A stretch of 64,000 bases of DNA from Streptosporangium sandarakinum. Its GTDB lineage: Bacteria; Actinomycetota; Actinomycetes; Streptosporangiales; Streptosporangiaceae. Each line of letters opens with the position of its first letter. Position 1 is the stretch's first letter. The translations under genes were made by a program, and so were the position numbers. Shown piece after piece: positions 26,541-35,778 of the stretch. Location of the stretch: assembly GCF_013409935.1 (NCBI RefSeq), contig NZ_JACCCO010000001.1, positions 3,038,001 through 3,102,000 on the forward strand, written 5' to 3'. The notes below the pieces were generated by a model, which made no database searches, was not told the DNA's origin, and was given only the letters and a program-made list of their open reading frames with translations.

Positions 26541-26763
26541 CGACGACCTCCCACAACTCGCTCGAACCTGAGGCGGACCCGCCCATGGCGGGGCCGCCCT
26601 TTGACAGCCAGCCTGTCGGCCGCCAATCCCCACCGAGTCCGGCGTCTGTCAGAAAGCTACAGACAACCGGTGAACGATTTCAGCCGGTCCGCTATCGAAG
26701 CATGACGTCGATGTGGATGAGGAGGCTGTTGCAGGTGAAGCTCCGACTGCTAGGGCTCGCCAG

Positions 26764-26976
26764 TCAACCGGTCCAGTAGTCGGCCTGCCAGTCGCAGTCC
26801 CATACTCCCTGCCACTGACCGCTTCCCTTGCAGTCGACCTTGCCGTAGGTCTTACCCTCGTACTTAGTGCACGACGGCATGGCCGAAGCAGGTCCTGCGG
26901 ACAACGCCACGGCGGCGCTCGTGGTGACCAAAAGACCAGCGAGTCCGGCCGCAGCCCGCTTTAAGCGTGCGTGCAT
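26764..26976 (-). CDS. Small secreted Trp/Cys-rich peptide (70 aa)
   Basis: The product starts MHARLKRAAAGLAGLL, a typical Sec signal peptide ending in 'GPASA' near residue 32. The ~38-residue mature part has three Cys, four Trp and four Tyr ('SCTKYEGKTYGKVDCKGSGQ', then WQGVWDCDWQADYWTG). An odd cysteine number is unusual for an exported peptide and allows dimerisation or a free thiol. AAAGGA lies eight bases before the ATG. It lies between a broken SARP gene and the ABC transporter set, all on the same strand. The function is unknown. Confidence 0.7.
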   Translation of the reverse strand: MHARLKRAAAGLAGLLVTTSAAVALSAGPASAMPSCTKYEGKTYGKVDCKGSGQWQGVWDCDWQADYWTG

Positions 26977-27209
26977 ACGTCGTATCCTTTCTCTTGGGGG
27001 GCGAAGTCGCCCCGCTCGGATGGTCCTGCCGCTCGGAATCCGCTGGTCAACGTGCTCTGAGCGGCAGGGACATTCTTTCGATAGGACGTTGCACCTCTTG
27101 TTGCAGAAAGGTTGCGGTCGATCAGCACCGAGGCCGGCGCCGGTGACGCTGCGCACCCGTTCCAACGTTTTTCGTGATCGCTTCCATTTGAGACTCCAGA
27201 GACGCTGAT

Positions 27210-28004
27210 TCACGGCGGGGTGGCATCACGCCGGCCGCTCGGAGAAAGCACCCAGCGAACTCCCTGGGAGTCATCGCTCAATACCATCGAGTGCAGCAGC
27301 TGTATCTTCGCTCCCGGCTTCACGCCGACTTCGTCGATCAGACGATGCCGCATCACGTGGAAGGCCCGGGTGGCCTCCGCGCGTCGCCCGCTCAGATAGA
27401 GGGCGACCATCAGTTGCTCCCACAGATCCTCTCGCAGCGGGTGGGCCTCCACCGCTCGGCTGAGCAGCGTTACCGCATCGCGGTGACGCTGCTGTGCCAT
27501 CATCGCCTCGGCCAGCGACATAGTCGCTATGCTTTTCAGCTCGGCGAGTCGCGCTCTCTCCGCCTCCAGTTCGTACACTCCGCGTACATTCGCATAGGCG
27601 GGGCCGTTCCATAGATCCAGCGCGCTGGAAATTTCCTCTTCGGCATCCTCGGCGAGCCCGCGCATGAGCTTCGTCCGCCCCTCATGGAGCTTGCTCTCGA
27701 AGAGACAGTGATCGACCTCGGCGGCATCGAGGGACAAGGAGTAGCCGCCGCCGCGAGTCGCTAGACCGATACCCTCGAAACGTCTGCGTAAATTCATAAT
27801 CTGACGTCTCACCAGGCTGTCAGCGGTAGCAGGTGGATCATCCCAGCACGCTTCCACCAGGCAGCGCGTCATCACCACCTGCCCTCAACGGGCGAGGAGC
27901 AAACCTAACACGACGCGGGCTTTCAAAGGCGCGACCGGAAGCCACTCCCTTCCCCGGAGGACTTCCATTGTTCCCAGAACGCGCAGCCTGATCGAACCAC
28001 CCAC
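27210..28004 (-). pseudogene. SARP/AfsR-family regulator interrupted by one in-frame TGA
   Basis: The intact frame runs from GTG 28002-28004 (GGAGG four bases upstream) to 27210. It reads SIRLRVLGTMEVLRG...LLLAR-stop-GQVVMTRCLVEACWDD, then a winged-helix ('NLRRRFEGIGLATRGGGYSL') and a bacterial transcriptional activation domain, as in pathway-specific SARP activators. A single TGA at 27887-27885 breaks codon 40, where a CGA-to-TGA change would explain it. Restarting at 27878 or 27872 would remove the first DNA-binding strands. The full frame is 265 codons, normal for SARPs. Confidence 0.8.
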
Positions 28005-28752
28005 GAAGCCTCCACAAACCACGTCGGCATCGATCCCACCCCGTCACGACTCCCACCGTGCCATATCGCAAACTGTCGGGCGAATATGACCGGAAGCAGA
28101 TCCTTTACGGCCCTGTCCGGCAAGCGGCTTCGTCACAGATTCGATGTGACGGAAGGCCCTTGTGTGCAATGGCGAGCCGTGCGTGATCCCGACAAGCTTG
28201 TAAATATAATATTTTCCGGGTTACCGTCACTGGTCACGGAGAACATTTCGGACGAGAGTGAGCGGATACGGACACGGGCACGACCTCCGGATGGGCCGCC
28301 CGTCCGGGCCGCGGCGGCGAGACGGTGCGTGTACACGTTCATTACGAGCGAAGCGTTGCGGATGTCCCACTCGATGCACGTCGCGTGCCGATGGTGCGGG
28401 TTCGCCGTTCGGTAGCCCGACGCGTGGCTGCCGCCAGACCTTCCAGCAACGGCTTCCCGGGGCCCTGGGACGCTATCAGCAGCGCACATCCCGCTTCGCT
28501 TCCGATCACGATGTTCATGGGCCGGCCGGACGCGCCAGCCGGCGAGTCATGTTCGCGCTGGCCATGCAGTTGACCCGGTATACCGCGCCGCGCATCCTGC
28601 TGCGCTTGGCTCTGCCTCAGCCGCGGATGCCCTGTGTGGCGAGGCGGACGACCTTCGTCCTGTGCCGACGCCACCGCCACGCCACGGCGCTGATCGCCTC
28701 CGGGACCCGCGAACGCCTCGGCTGCATCGTCGAGCGCGCAGCCGCCCCGGTG
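28005..28752. other. 748-bp gap without a supported gene; AT-rich patch and possible integrase scrap
   Basis: No frame here has start signals or family resemblance over its length. An AT-rich patch (28198-28215, TTGTAAATATAATATTTT) stands out against the GC-rich background. On the minus strand, 28348-28325 encodes LVMNVYTH, preceded by 'PHHRHATCIEW', which recalls the end of tyrosine recombinases with internal loss. This would suit the edge of an old insertion but the match is short. Confidence 0.3.
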
Positions 28753-29415
28753 TCAGTCGCAGACGTCGGCGAGGCGGTCGAGGACCTGGAGCGGGTCGGG
28801 CAGCGGGCGGCCGTCCGGGGAGCGCAGCCAGGAGACCGTCTGGCCGTTCGGGAGGGTGGAGGGCGGGGCGAGGACGTAGCTGTCGCGGCAGTGCCAGCGC
28901 AGTCCGGGCATCTCGTCGATCGTCGAGGGGCCGTAGTCGAGCGGGCAGGACCACCACTCGTCCTCGTCCTCGGCGACGTTGCGGGTGGCCACGAAGAAAA
29001 GGACCCGGTCGCCGCAGACGGCGACCGGGCCCGGGATGAATCCGCTGGACTCCATGGCGGTGAGGGCCGCGAGGCCCCCGGCGGCGGGTACGTCGAAGAC
29101 GTCGAAGACACGCCCCGTGGGCAGGATCACGTTCGCCTCGGGCTCGTGCCGCCACCAGTGGGACAGCTGGGCCGGGTCGGTGGTCGCCTGGATCTGCCAG
29201 GCACGGGAGAGCGGGTGGGCGCCCGGGTCGGGGCAGCCGACGCGGTCACAGGAGCACGCGCGGGGGCCGGTGGGCATCGGCTGGGCCCCGGGACAGCTCG
29301 CCCAGCCCAGGGAGGCGTATTCCAGCACCGAACTGATCGTCTGCTTCGGATGGGCACGTCGTTTGCCGCGACGAGTCCGTGGTACCCCCACCATTGTGTC
29401 CTCCGTCTCCGCCAT
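28753..29415 (-). CDS. Bifunctional DNA primase/polymerase N-terminal domain protein
   Basis: This 220-aa protein resembles the prim-pol (PF09250) N-terminal domain found as small stand-alone proteins in actinomycetes: a Cys-rich segment 'RACSCDRVGCPDPGAHPLSR' near residue 55, 'LPTGRVFDVFDVPAAGG' near 95, and 'GDRVLFFVATRN' near 130. Whether it synthesises primers is unknown; no helicase neighbour is present. ATG 29413-29415 is chosen; the frame extends 15 codons upstream. It is next to hemB but separated by 243 bp. Confidence 0.75.
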   Translation of the reverse strand: MAETEDTMVGVPRTRRGKRRAHPKQTISSVLEYASLGWASCPGAQPMPTGPRACSCDRVGCPDPGAHPLSRAWQIQATTDPAQLSHWWRHEPEANVILPTGRVFDVFDVPAAGGLAALTAMESSGFIPGPVAVCGDRVLFFVATRNVAEDEDEWWSCPLDYGPSTIDEMPGLRWHCRDSYVLAPPSTLPNGQTVSWLRSPDGRPLPDPLQVLDRLADVCD

Positions 29416-29658
29416 ACTCGCACCCCCCGGATGAGGACATATCCGCATTCTGGTGAGCAAGAGAAGTCAGACAGCCAGGGTCTACACCACCTGGGACACA
29501 TCCGCACCGGTTCTCGCACTCTAACGCACGCGCCCCACGACGAAGCGACAAACTCCCAGTTCTCACCGTGTGCCGCTGGTCTCACCCGGCGTCACACGGC
29601 GTTCCCACCGGTTCCGCCGACGCCCGCGTGCGCTCCCGCCGGCCTCGCCGGACGGGTG

Positions 29659-30645
29659 TCACCGGAGCTTGCGCGCCACTTCCGTCGCCCAGTAGGTGAG
29701 GATCGTGTCGGCCCCGGCCCGGCGGATCGCGGTCAGCGACTCCATGATGACGCGGTCGCGGTCGATCCAGCCGTTCGCCGCGGCGGCCTCGACCATGGCG
29801 TACTCGCCGCTGACCTGGTAGGCCGCCACCGGAACGTCCACCGTGTCGCGCACCTGGCGCAGGATGTCGAGGTAGGCGAGCGCGGGCTTGACCATCACGG
29901 CGTCGGCGCCCTCGGCGAGGTCGAGCCGCACCTCGCGCAGCGCCTCGCCGATCGGCCCGGCCGCGTCCTGCTGGTAGGCGCTGCGGTCGCCGAACTGCGG
30001 CGCGCACTCGGCCGCGTCGCGGAACGGCCCGTAGAAGGCCGAGGCGTACTTCACCGAGTAGGCCATGATCGGGACCTGCTGGAAGCCCTCGGCGTCGAGG
30101 GCCGCGCGGATCGCGGCGACCTGGCCGTCCATCATGCCGCTGGGCGCGATGAACTGCGATCCGGCGCGGGCCTGGGCCACCGCCGCGGCGGCGTAGCGCT
30201 CCAGGGTGGCGTCGTTGTCGACTTCGCCGTCGGGGGTCAGGATGCCGCAATGGCCGTGGTCGGTGAACTCGTCCAGGCAGGTGTCGGTCATCACGACCAT
30301 CGTGTCGCCGACCTCGGAGACCAGGTCGGCGACGGCCTGCTGGACGATCCCGTCGGGGTCGTCGGCCGCCGAACCCCGGGCGTCCTTCACCGCGGGGATG
30401 CCGAAGAGGATGAGACCGCCGACGCCCGCCTCGGCCGCCTCGTGGGCGGCCTTGCGCAGCGAGTCGCGGGTGTGCTGGAACACCCCCGGCATCGAGGCGA
30501 TCGGGCTCGGCCGATCGATGCCCTCCTTGACGAACAGCGGCAACACGAGCTCCGCCGGGTGCAGCCTGGTCCCCGCGACCATCCGCCGCATCGCCGGGGT
30601 ACGGCGGAGCCGGCGGGGACGCGCGACCGGGAACTGGGCGGTCAT
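29659..30645 (-). CDS. hemB: Porphobilinogen synthase
   Basis: HemB (328 aa) condenses two 5-aminolevulinates to porphobilinogen. The N-terminal signature is '[18 protein letters not shown]'; the two active-site lysines are in '[18 protein letters not shown]' (near residue 197) and '[14 protein letters not shown]' (near 250). ATG 30643-30645 with GGAGGACCC just upstream is preferred to an earlier in-frame ATG. It follows hemD by 130 bp in the rex-hem operon. Confidence 0.96.
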   Translation of the reverse strand: MTAQFPVARPRRLRRTPAMRRMVAGTRLHPAELVLPLFVKEGIDRPSPIASMPGVFQHTRDSLRKAAHEAAEAGVGGLILFGIPAVKDARGSAADDPDGIVQQAVADLVSEVGDTMVVMTDTCLDEFTDHGHCGILTPDGEVDNDATLERYAAAAVAQARAGSQFIAPSGMMDGQVAAIRAALDAEGFQQVPIMAYSVKYASAFYGPFRDAAECAPQFGDRSAYQQDAAGPIGEALREVRLDLAEGADAVMVKPALAYLDILRQVRDTVDVPVAAYQVSGEYAMVEAAAANGWIDRDRVIMESLTAIRRAGADTILTYWATEVARKLR

Positions 30646-30775
30646 GGGTCCTCCCTCTCCCCGGCCACAAGGATCGAGGAGCCGGGGGACACGTATGGTT
30701 TCAGCCCGCTGGAAACGCGAAAGCCGCCGCGGACGCCCCGGATCTGCGGGCGGCGTTCGCGGCACGGTTCCCAGT

Positions 30776-32356
30776 CTATTTGGCGCGGCGCCGGGCTCCC
30801 CTCCGGGTCTGGGAGGGCCTGCGGGGGACGTCTCCGGCCCCGACGGCGGCCTGCCGCTGCTTGGCGCCGTACTCGGCCAGCGCGGCCGCCAGGGCCGACG
30901 TGGAGGGCCTGTCGGCCATGACGTCGACGCGCAGGCCGAACTCCTCGGCCGTCTTGGCGGTCTGCGGGCCGATCACCGCGATGACCGTGACGTTGTGCGG
31001 CTTGCCCGCGATGCCCACCAGGTTGCGCACGGTGCTCGACGAGGTGAACAGCACCGCGTCGAACCCGCCGCCCTTGATGGCCTCCCGGATCGGCGCGGGC
31101 GGCGGCGCCGCGCGGACGGTCCGGTAGGCGGTCACGTCGTCGCACTCCCAGCCGAGCTCGGTGAGCCCGGCCACCAGCGTCTCGGTGGCGATGTCGGCGC
31201 GGGGCAGCAGGACCCGGTTGATCGGGTCGAGCATGGAGTCGTACGGCGGCCACTCGGCGAGCAGGCCCTCCGAGGACTGCTCCCCGGACGGCACCAGGTC
31301 GGGCTTGACGCCGAACGCCACGAGCGCCCTGGCGGTGGCCTCACCCACCGCCGCGACCTTGAGTCCGGCGAACGCGCGGGCGTCCAGGCCGTACTCCTCG
31401 AACTTCTCGCGGACCGCCTTGACCGCGTTGGAGCTGGTGAACGCCACCCACTCGTAGCGGCCGGTGACCAGGCCCTTGATCGCCCGGTCCATCTGCTGCG
31501 GGGTGCGCGGCGGCTCGACGGAGATCGTGGGGACCTCCTCGGGCACGGCGCCGTAGGAGTGGAGCTGCTCGACCAGGGCGGCCGACTGCTCCTTGGTGCG
31601 CGGCACCAGCACCCGCCAGCCGAACAGCGGCTTGGTCTCGAACCACGACAGCCGGTCGCGCATGCCGACGGCCTCGCCGACCACGATCAGGGCGGGTTCG
31701 GTCACCCCGGCGTGCTTCAGGTCGGGGCCGATCCGGCCGAGGGTGCTCACCACAGTGTACTGCTCGGTGGTGGTGCCCGCGCCGCTGACGGCGACCGGGG
31801 TGGAGTCGGGGCGGCCGGCCGCGATGAGCGCCTTGGCGATCGGGACGGCCTCGGTGACGCCGTTGTAGATCACCAGGGTGCCGGCGCCGGCCGCGTGGGC
31901 GGACCAGTCCTCGACCTGGGTGGCGTCCACGACCCGGAACTCCGGTACCGACACCGCCGCGGGGATGCCCGCGTAGGTCAGCACCGCCGTGGCCGGGGGC
32001 ACGCCCGGCACGATCTCGAAGTCCACCTCCGCCTTCGCGCAGGCCGTGACCTCGTCGGTGATCGAGGAGAAGAACATCGGGTCGCCGGCGCACAGGCGCA
32101 CGACGCGGCGGCCGTCCTTGGCCGCCGTGACGGCCCGCAGCGAGACGGCGCCCTCTTCGGCGGCGTCCACGACCTCGGCCTCCGGACGGCAGTGACGCAG
32201 CAGCGCGCCGTAGGCCTCCCGGTCGAGCACGACGAGGTCGGCCTTCGAGAGCAGGTCGGCGCCGCGGAGCGTGAGCAGGCCCTCGTCACCGGGACCGGCG
32301 CCCACGAAGGCGACGAAGCCCGCGGGGCTCTCGAAGGCGGTACTTCCGGAGCTCAA
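30776..32356 (-). CDS. hemD: Uroporphyrinogen-III C-methyltransferase / uroporphyrinogen-III synthase fusion
   Basis: This 526-aa fusion joins an N-terminal SUMT/CobA domain ('[20 protein letters not shown]', later 'GDPMFFSS') covering about residues 10-250 with a C-terminal HemD synthase ('[19 protein letters not shown]', then [13 protein letters not shown]). It makes uroporphyrinogen III and diverts some to precorrin-2 for sirohaem or cobalamin. TTG 32354-32356 is taken as start: it overlaps the hemC TGA and has GGGGAG upstream. The fusion is common in actinobacteria. Confidence 0.94.
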   Translation of the reverse strand: MSSGSTAFESPAGFVAFVGAGPGDEGLLTLRGADLLSKADLVVLDREAYGALLRHCRPEAEVVDAAEEGAVSLRAVTAAKDGRRVVRLCAGDPMFFSSITDEVTACAKAEVDFEIVPGVPPATAVLTYAGIPAAVSVPEFRVVDATQVEDWSAHAAGAGTLVIYNGVTEAVPIAKALIAAGRPDSTPVAVSGAGTTTEQYTVVSTLGRIGPDLKHAGVTEPALIVVGEAVGMRDRLSWFETKPLFGWRVLVPRTKEQSAALVEQLHSYGAVPEEVPTISVEPPRTPQQMDRAIKGLVTGRYEWVAFTSSNAVKAVREKFEEYGLDARAFAGLKVAAVGEATARALVAFGVKPDLVPSGEQSSEGLLAEWPPYDSMLDPINRVLLPRADIATETLVAGLTELGWECDDVTAYRTVRAAPPPAPIREAIKGGGFDAVLFTSSSTVRNLVGIAGKPHNVTVIAVIGPQTAKTAEEFGLRVDVMADRPSTSALAAALAEYGAKQRQAAVGAGDVPRRPSQTRRGARRRAK

Positions 32357-33273
32357 TGTGCTTGCTCCCCTATCAACGTGCCGGCCCCTTCGGCGATCAT
32401 CTCGGAGGCGAGGTCGCGACCGAGGTTCGCGGACGCCGAAGGGTCTCCGGCGGTGGACTTGCGCACCGCGCGGCTGCCGTCCACGGCGACGACAGCGGCG
32501 GTAAGAATGAGTTGTTCCCCCTGGTGAGCGGAGTACGCCCCGACCGGCGCGGCGCATCCCGCCTCCAGGGCGGCGAGCACGGCCCGCTCGGCGGTCACCG
32601 CGGCCCGGGTCGCGGCGTCGTCGAGCACGCCGAGGAACTCGATGAGGTCGGCCCGGTCGGACCGGCACTCCACGGCCAGCGCGCCCTGCCCGGGCGCGGG
32701 GAGCATCTCCTCGACCTCGAAGATCTGGGAGATCTCCGACTCGCGGCCCAGCCGGCCGAGCCCGGCGGCGGCCAGTACGACGCCGTGCAGCTCGCCGGAG
32801 GTCACCTTGCCGATCCGGGTCTCGGCGTTTCCCCTGATGGGGACGTATTCCAGGTCGGGGCGAAGCAGCCGCAGCTGGGCGATCCTGCGGGGGGAGCCGG
32901 TGCCGATCTTCGCGCCGGGCGGGAGGTCGGCGAGCTTCGCCGTGCCGACCAGCGCGTCCCTGGGGTCGTCGCGCGGCGGGATGGCGGCGATGGTCACCCG
33001 CGGGTCCTGCGTGGTGGGCAGGTCCTTGAGCGAGTGGACCGCGAAGTCGATCTCGCCATCGATCAGCTTGTCGCGCAGCGCGCTGACGAAGACGCCCGTC
33101 CCGCCGAGCTGGGTGAGGTTGGCCCTGGACACGTCGCCGAAGGTGGTGACGCCGACGAGCTCGACGGGCCGGCCGGTCAGCGCGGTGAGCCGGTCGGCGA
33201 CCAGGCCGGACTGGGTCGTCGCCATGAGGCTACGGCGCGTCCCCATCCTGAGCGGGGAGGAAACGTCGCTCAC
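32353..33273 (-). CDS. hemC: Hydroxymethylbilane synthase
   Basis: HemC (306 aa) polymerises four porphobilinogens. Visible motifs are 'RRSLMATTQSGLVADRL', 'FAVHSLKDLPT', 'GTGSPRRIAQL' (Arg-rich active site), and the dipyrromethane-cofactor cysteine in 'ALEAGCAAPVG' near residue 237. GTG 33271-33273 overlaps the hemA stop as GTGA and fixes the start. Confidence 0.96.
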   Translation of the reverse strand: MSDVSSPLRMGTRRSLMATTQSGLVADRLTALTGRPVELVGVTTFGDVSRANLTQLGGTGVFVSALRDKLIDGEIDFAVHSLKDLPTTQDPRVTIAAIPPRDDPRDALVGTAKLADLPPGAKIGTGSPRRIAQLRLLRPDLEYVPIRGNAETRIGKVTSGELHGVVLAAAGLGRLGRESEISQIFEVEEMLPAPGQGALAVECRSDRADLIEFLGVLDDAATRAAVTAERAVLAALEAGCAAPVGAYSAHQGEQLILTAAVVAVDGSRAVRKSTAGDPSASANLGRDLASEMIAEGAGTLIGEQAH

Positions 33274-34574
33274 CTGCCCACCTCCTTCTCGACCTCTGCG
33301 CATCTCACTGCGGCGGGGACCTTCGGGTCCAGGTTGAACAGCTCGCGCAGCGCCTCGGCATAATGATCTCCCGCCGGGGACTGCGCGAGCTGCTTGACAC
33401 GCACGGTGGGCTCGTGGAGCAGCTTGTCGACCACGCGCCTGATCGTCTGGGTGACCTCGTCCCTGGCCCGCCCGTCGAGCTCCGGGAGCCTGGAGACGAG
33501 CCGTCCGAGCTCCGCCTCCACCACGTCGGCGGCCTTGCTGCGCAGCGCGACCACGGTCGGGGTGACCCGCGAGGCCCGCTCGGCCGACAGGTAGGCCGCG
33601 ACCTCCTCGGCGACGATCTCCCGCACCGCGACGATCGCCTCGGCGCGCCCGCCGTCGTCGGTGTCGGCGTCGGCGGTGCCGTCCTGCATCGACTCCAGGT
33701 CGACGAGGGTGACGCCGGGAAGGTCCCGCACCGCGGGATCGACGTCCCGCGGCAGCGCGAGGTCCAGCAGGAACATCTCCCTGGCCGGGACCATGTCGGC
33801 GGTGATGACCAGGTCGGTGGCGCCGGTGCACGAGATCACCAGGTCGGCGCGGGCCAGCTCGGCCGCCAGCTCGCCGAACTCGGCGGCCCGGCCGCCGACC
33901 GCCTGTGCCAGCCGTACGGCGCGCTCGTGGGTGCGGTTGACCACCACGATGTCGGTGACGCCCGCCCGCTGCAGGGTCGCGGCCGACAGGGAGCTCATCG
34001 AGCCGGCTCCGACGACCAGCGCCGTGCGGTCCCCGATCGGGCCGAGCACCCGTCCGGCCAGGGTGAGGCCCACGCCCACGAGGGACGCGCCCGCCCGGTC
34101 GATGCCGGTCTCGGCGTGGGACCGCTTGCCCACCCGGAGCGCCTGCTGGACGAGCTCGTTGAGCGTCGCGCCGAGCGTGCCCTCCTCCTGGGCGAGCCGC
34201 AGGGCCGAGCGGACCTGCCCGAGGATCTGCCCCTCGCCCAGGACCATCGAGTCGAGTCCGGCGGCGACCGAGAACAGGTGCTCGACGGCACGGTCCTCGT
34301 AGTGCACGTACAGGTGGGCCGAGAGCTGGTCGAGCGGGACGCCGGAGTGGACGCCGAGCAGCTCCGACAGCCCGTTGACCGCGGTGTGGAACCGGTCGAC
34401 GACGGCGTAGACCTCGACCCGGTTGCAGGTGGAGACCACCATCGCCTCGGCCACGGCGGGGTCGCGCTGGACGTCGTGAAGCAGCTTCACCAGCGCGTCA
34501 CCGGTGACCGACACCCGTTCGAGCAGTGCCACGGGAGCCGTGCGGTGGCTCAGACCGACGACGAGAACACTCAC
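33270..34574 (-). CDS. hemA: Glutamyl-tRNA reductase
   Basis: HemA (434 aa) reduces glutamyl-tRNA to glutamate-1-semialdehyde, used by HemL. The N-terminal 'VVGLSHRTAPVALLERVSV' and the catalytic cysteine in 'VVSTCNRVEVYAVVD' (near residue 50) are clear; a Rossmann segment 'LVVGAGSMSSLSAATLQRAG' follows near 180. GTG 34572-34574 has GGGAGG upstream and is preferred to an earlier frame opening. It lies 97 bp downstream of rex and shares its Rex-controlled promoter. Confidence 0.96.
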   Translation of the reverse strand: MSVLVVGLSHRTAPVALLERVSVTGDALVKLLHDVQRDPAVAEAMVVSTCNRVEVYAVVDRFHTAVNGLSELLGVHSGVPLDQLSAHLYVHYEDRAVEHLFSVAAGLDSMVLGEGQILGQVRSALRLAQEEGTLGATLNELVQQALRVGKRSHAETGIDRAGASLVGVGLTLAGRVLGPIGDRTALVVGAGSMSSLSAATLQRAGVTDIVVVNRTHERAVRLAQAVGGRAAEFGELAAELARADLVISCTGATDLVITADMVPAREMFLLDLALPRDVDPAVRDLPGVTLVDLESMQDGTADADTDDGGRAEAIVAVREIVAEEVAAYLSAERASRVTPTVVALRSKAADVVEAELGRLVSRLPELDGRARDEVTQTIRRVVDKLLHEPTVRVKQLAQSPAGDHYAEALRELFNLDPKVPAAVRCAEVEKEVGR

Positions 34575-34671
34575 CGGGTCTCGACCTCCCTCACCGGCCT
34601 GCGCCGGCCGGCCGCGGTGTCCGCGCCTGCCCGGGCGATGCCGTACCTCCGGGGCCTTCCTGGTCCGCCGT

Positions 34672-35379
34672 TCACAAGTCCACCGCCTCGGGCCACTCCT
34701 CGGCCATCGCGGGTCCCCCACTCATCCGATCCGTCTTGCGCTGCTCGTGGAACGCGAGGATCTGAAGTTCAATTGATAGATCGACTTTACGGATATCGAC
34801 GCCCTCGGGCACCGTGAGCACGACGGGGGCGAAGTTCAGGATGCTGGTGACCCCGGCGGCGATGACCCTGTCGGCCACCTGCTGGGCGGCCGCCGCCGGC
34901 GTCGCGAGCACCACGATCGACACTCCCCGCCGCCTGATGACGGCCTCCAGATCGTCGATGTGCTCCACATTCAATCCCGCGATGTGGTCGCCCACCACTT
35001 CGGGGTCGGCGTCGAAGAGGGCGGCGACCCGGAAGCCGCGGGAAACGAACCCGCCGTAGTTGGCGAGCGCACGACCGAGGTTACCCACTCCGACGATGGC
35101 CACGGCCCAGTCCTGGGTGAGACCCAGCTCACGGGATATCTGGTAGATGAGGTACTCGACGTCGTATCCGACCCCGCGGGTGCCGTAGGAGCCCAGGTGC
35201 GACAGGTCCTTGCGGAGCTTGGCGGAGTTCACCCCGGCCGCCGACGCGAGATCCTCGGAGCTCACCGTGGCCAGGCCCCTCTCGGACATGCCGTTGAGGG
35301 CTCGCAGGTAGAGCGGCAGCCTGGCGACGGTCGCCTCGGGTATGCCGCGTTCGCGAGCGTGGGACGGACGGCGGATCAC
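34672..35379 (-). CDS. rex: Redox-sensing transcriptional repressor Rex
   Basis: Rex (235 aa) represses respiratory genes when NAD+ is high and leaves DNA when NADH rises. The N-terminal winged helix reads 'RGIPEATVARLPLYLRALNG' and 'SSEDLASAAGVNSAKLRKDL'; the Rossmann motif is 'VAIVGVGNLGRALANYGGF' near residue 95. The frame continues upstream through the Rex operator, so GTG 35377-35379 (MIRRPSHARERG), with GGAG nine bases before it, is the sensible start. It heads the rex-hemA-hemC-hemD-hemB operon. Confidence 0.95.
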   Translation of the reverse strand: MIRRPSHARERGIPEATVARLPLYLRALNGMSERGLATVSSEDLASAAGVNSAKLRKDLSHLGSYGTRGVGYDVEYLIYQISRELGLTQDWAVAIVGVGNLGRALANYGGFVSRGFRVAALFDADPEVVGDHIAGLNVEHIDDLEAVIRRRGVSIVVLATPAAAAQQVADRVIAAGVTSILNFAPVVLTVPEGVDIRKVDLSIELQILAFHEQRKTDRMSGGPAMAEEWPEAVDL

Positions 35380-35465
35380 GTGCCGGAGCTCCAGGGGGAC
35401 AGGCGACCGGCGCGGCCGGAACGCGGCGGATGACGAGGTGAGGCCACTGTCTTTCAGGTTAGTCC

Positions 35466-35487
35466 CTTTGTGAAGCGATGCACAAAG
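35466..35487 (-). promoter_or_regulatory. Rex operator upstream of rex-hemA
   Basis: CTTTGTG (35466-35472) and CACAAAG (35481-35487) are perfect 7-bp arms around AAGCGATG, giving the TTGTGAA-N4-type Rex site with one weakened half (TGCACAA for TTCACAA). It lies 87 bp upstream of the rex GTG, so Rex should repress itself and the haem genes, as in Streptomyces. Confidence 0.88.
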
Positions 35488-35647
35488 TGAAACTTCACGC
35501 ATCCGCGCTCGTGCGGCCCTGATGTCATCGATGCCCAGGAACGCCCCGTGGCGTCCTTGCACGTCCTACGGTGTCCGGAGTCCGGCGGGCATTCCGGGCT
35601 CTTCTCCGGGACGGCGCCTCCCGATGTCCCGGGCGTTCCTCCGGGAC

Positions 35648-35736
35648 GGCGCCTCCGGGCGCGCGGCGGGGCACGGTCCTTCAGGCCACGGGTCTTGACA
35701 CCGAACCCGGCGCCTCCGGGCGCGCGGCGGGGCACG
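35648..35736. repeat. 28-bp direct repeat upstream of the glutaredoxin-like gene
   Basis: Positions 35648-35675 and 35709-35736 are identical 28-bp copies (beginning GGCGCCTCCGGGCGCGCGG), start to start 61 bp apart. They fill much of the 35488-35778 gap between the Rex operator and the glutaredoxin-like gene, which otherwise shows no gene. Confidence 0.7.
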
Positions 35737-35778
35737 CCGATCGCGGCACCGCCGTACGGCTCGGCTACGGTGGCTGCC

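Noticed and set aside
28258-30921. 887-codon plus-strand frame opposite the prim-pol and hemB genes
   Set aside because: Antisense of two well-identified genes, with an unstructured beginning and no ribosome site.
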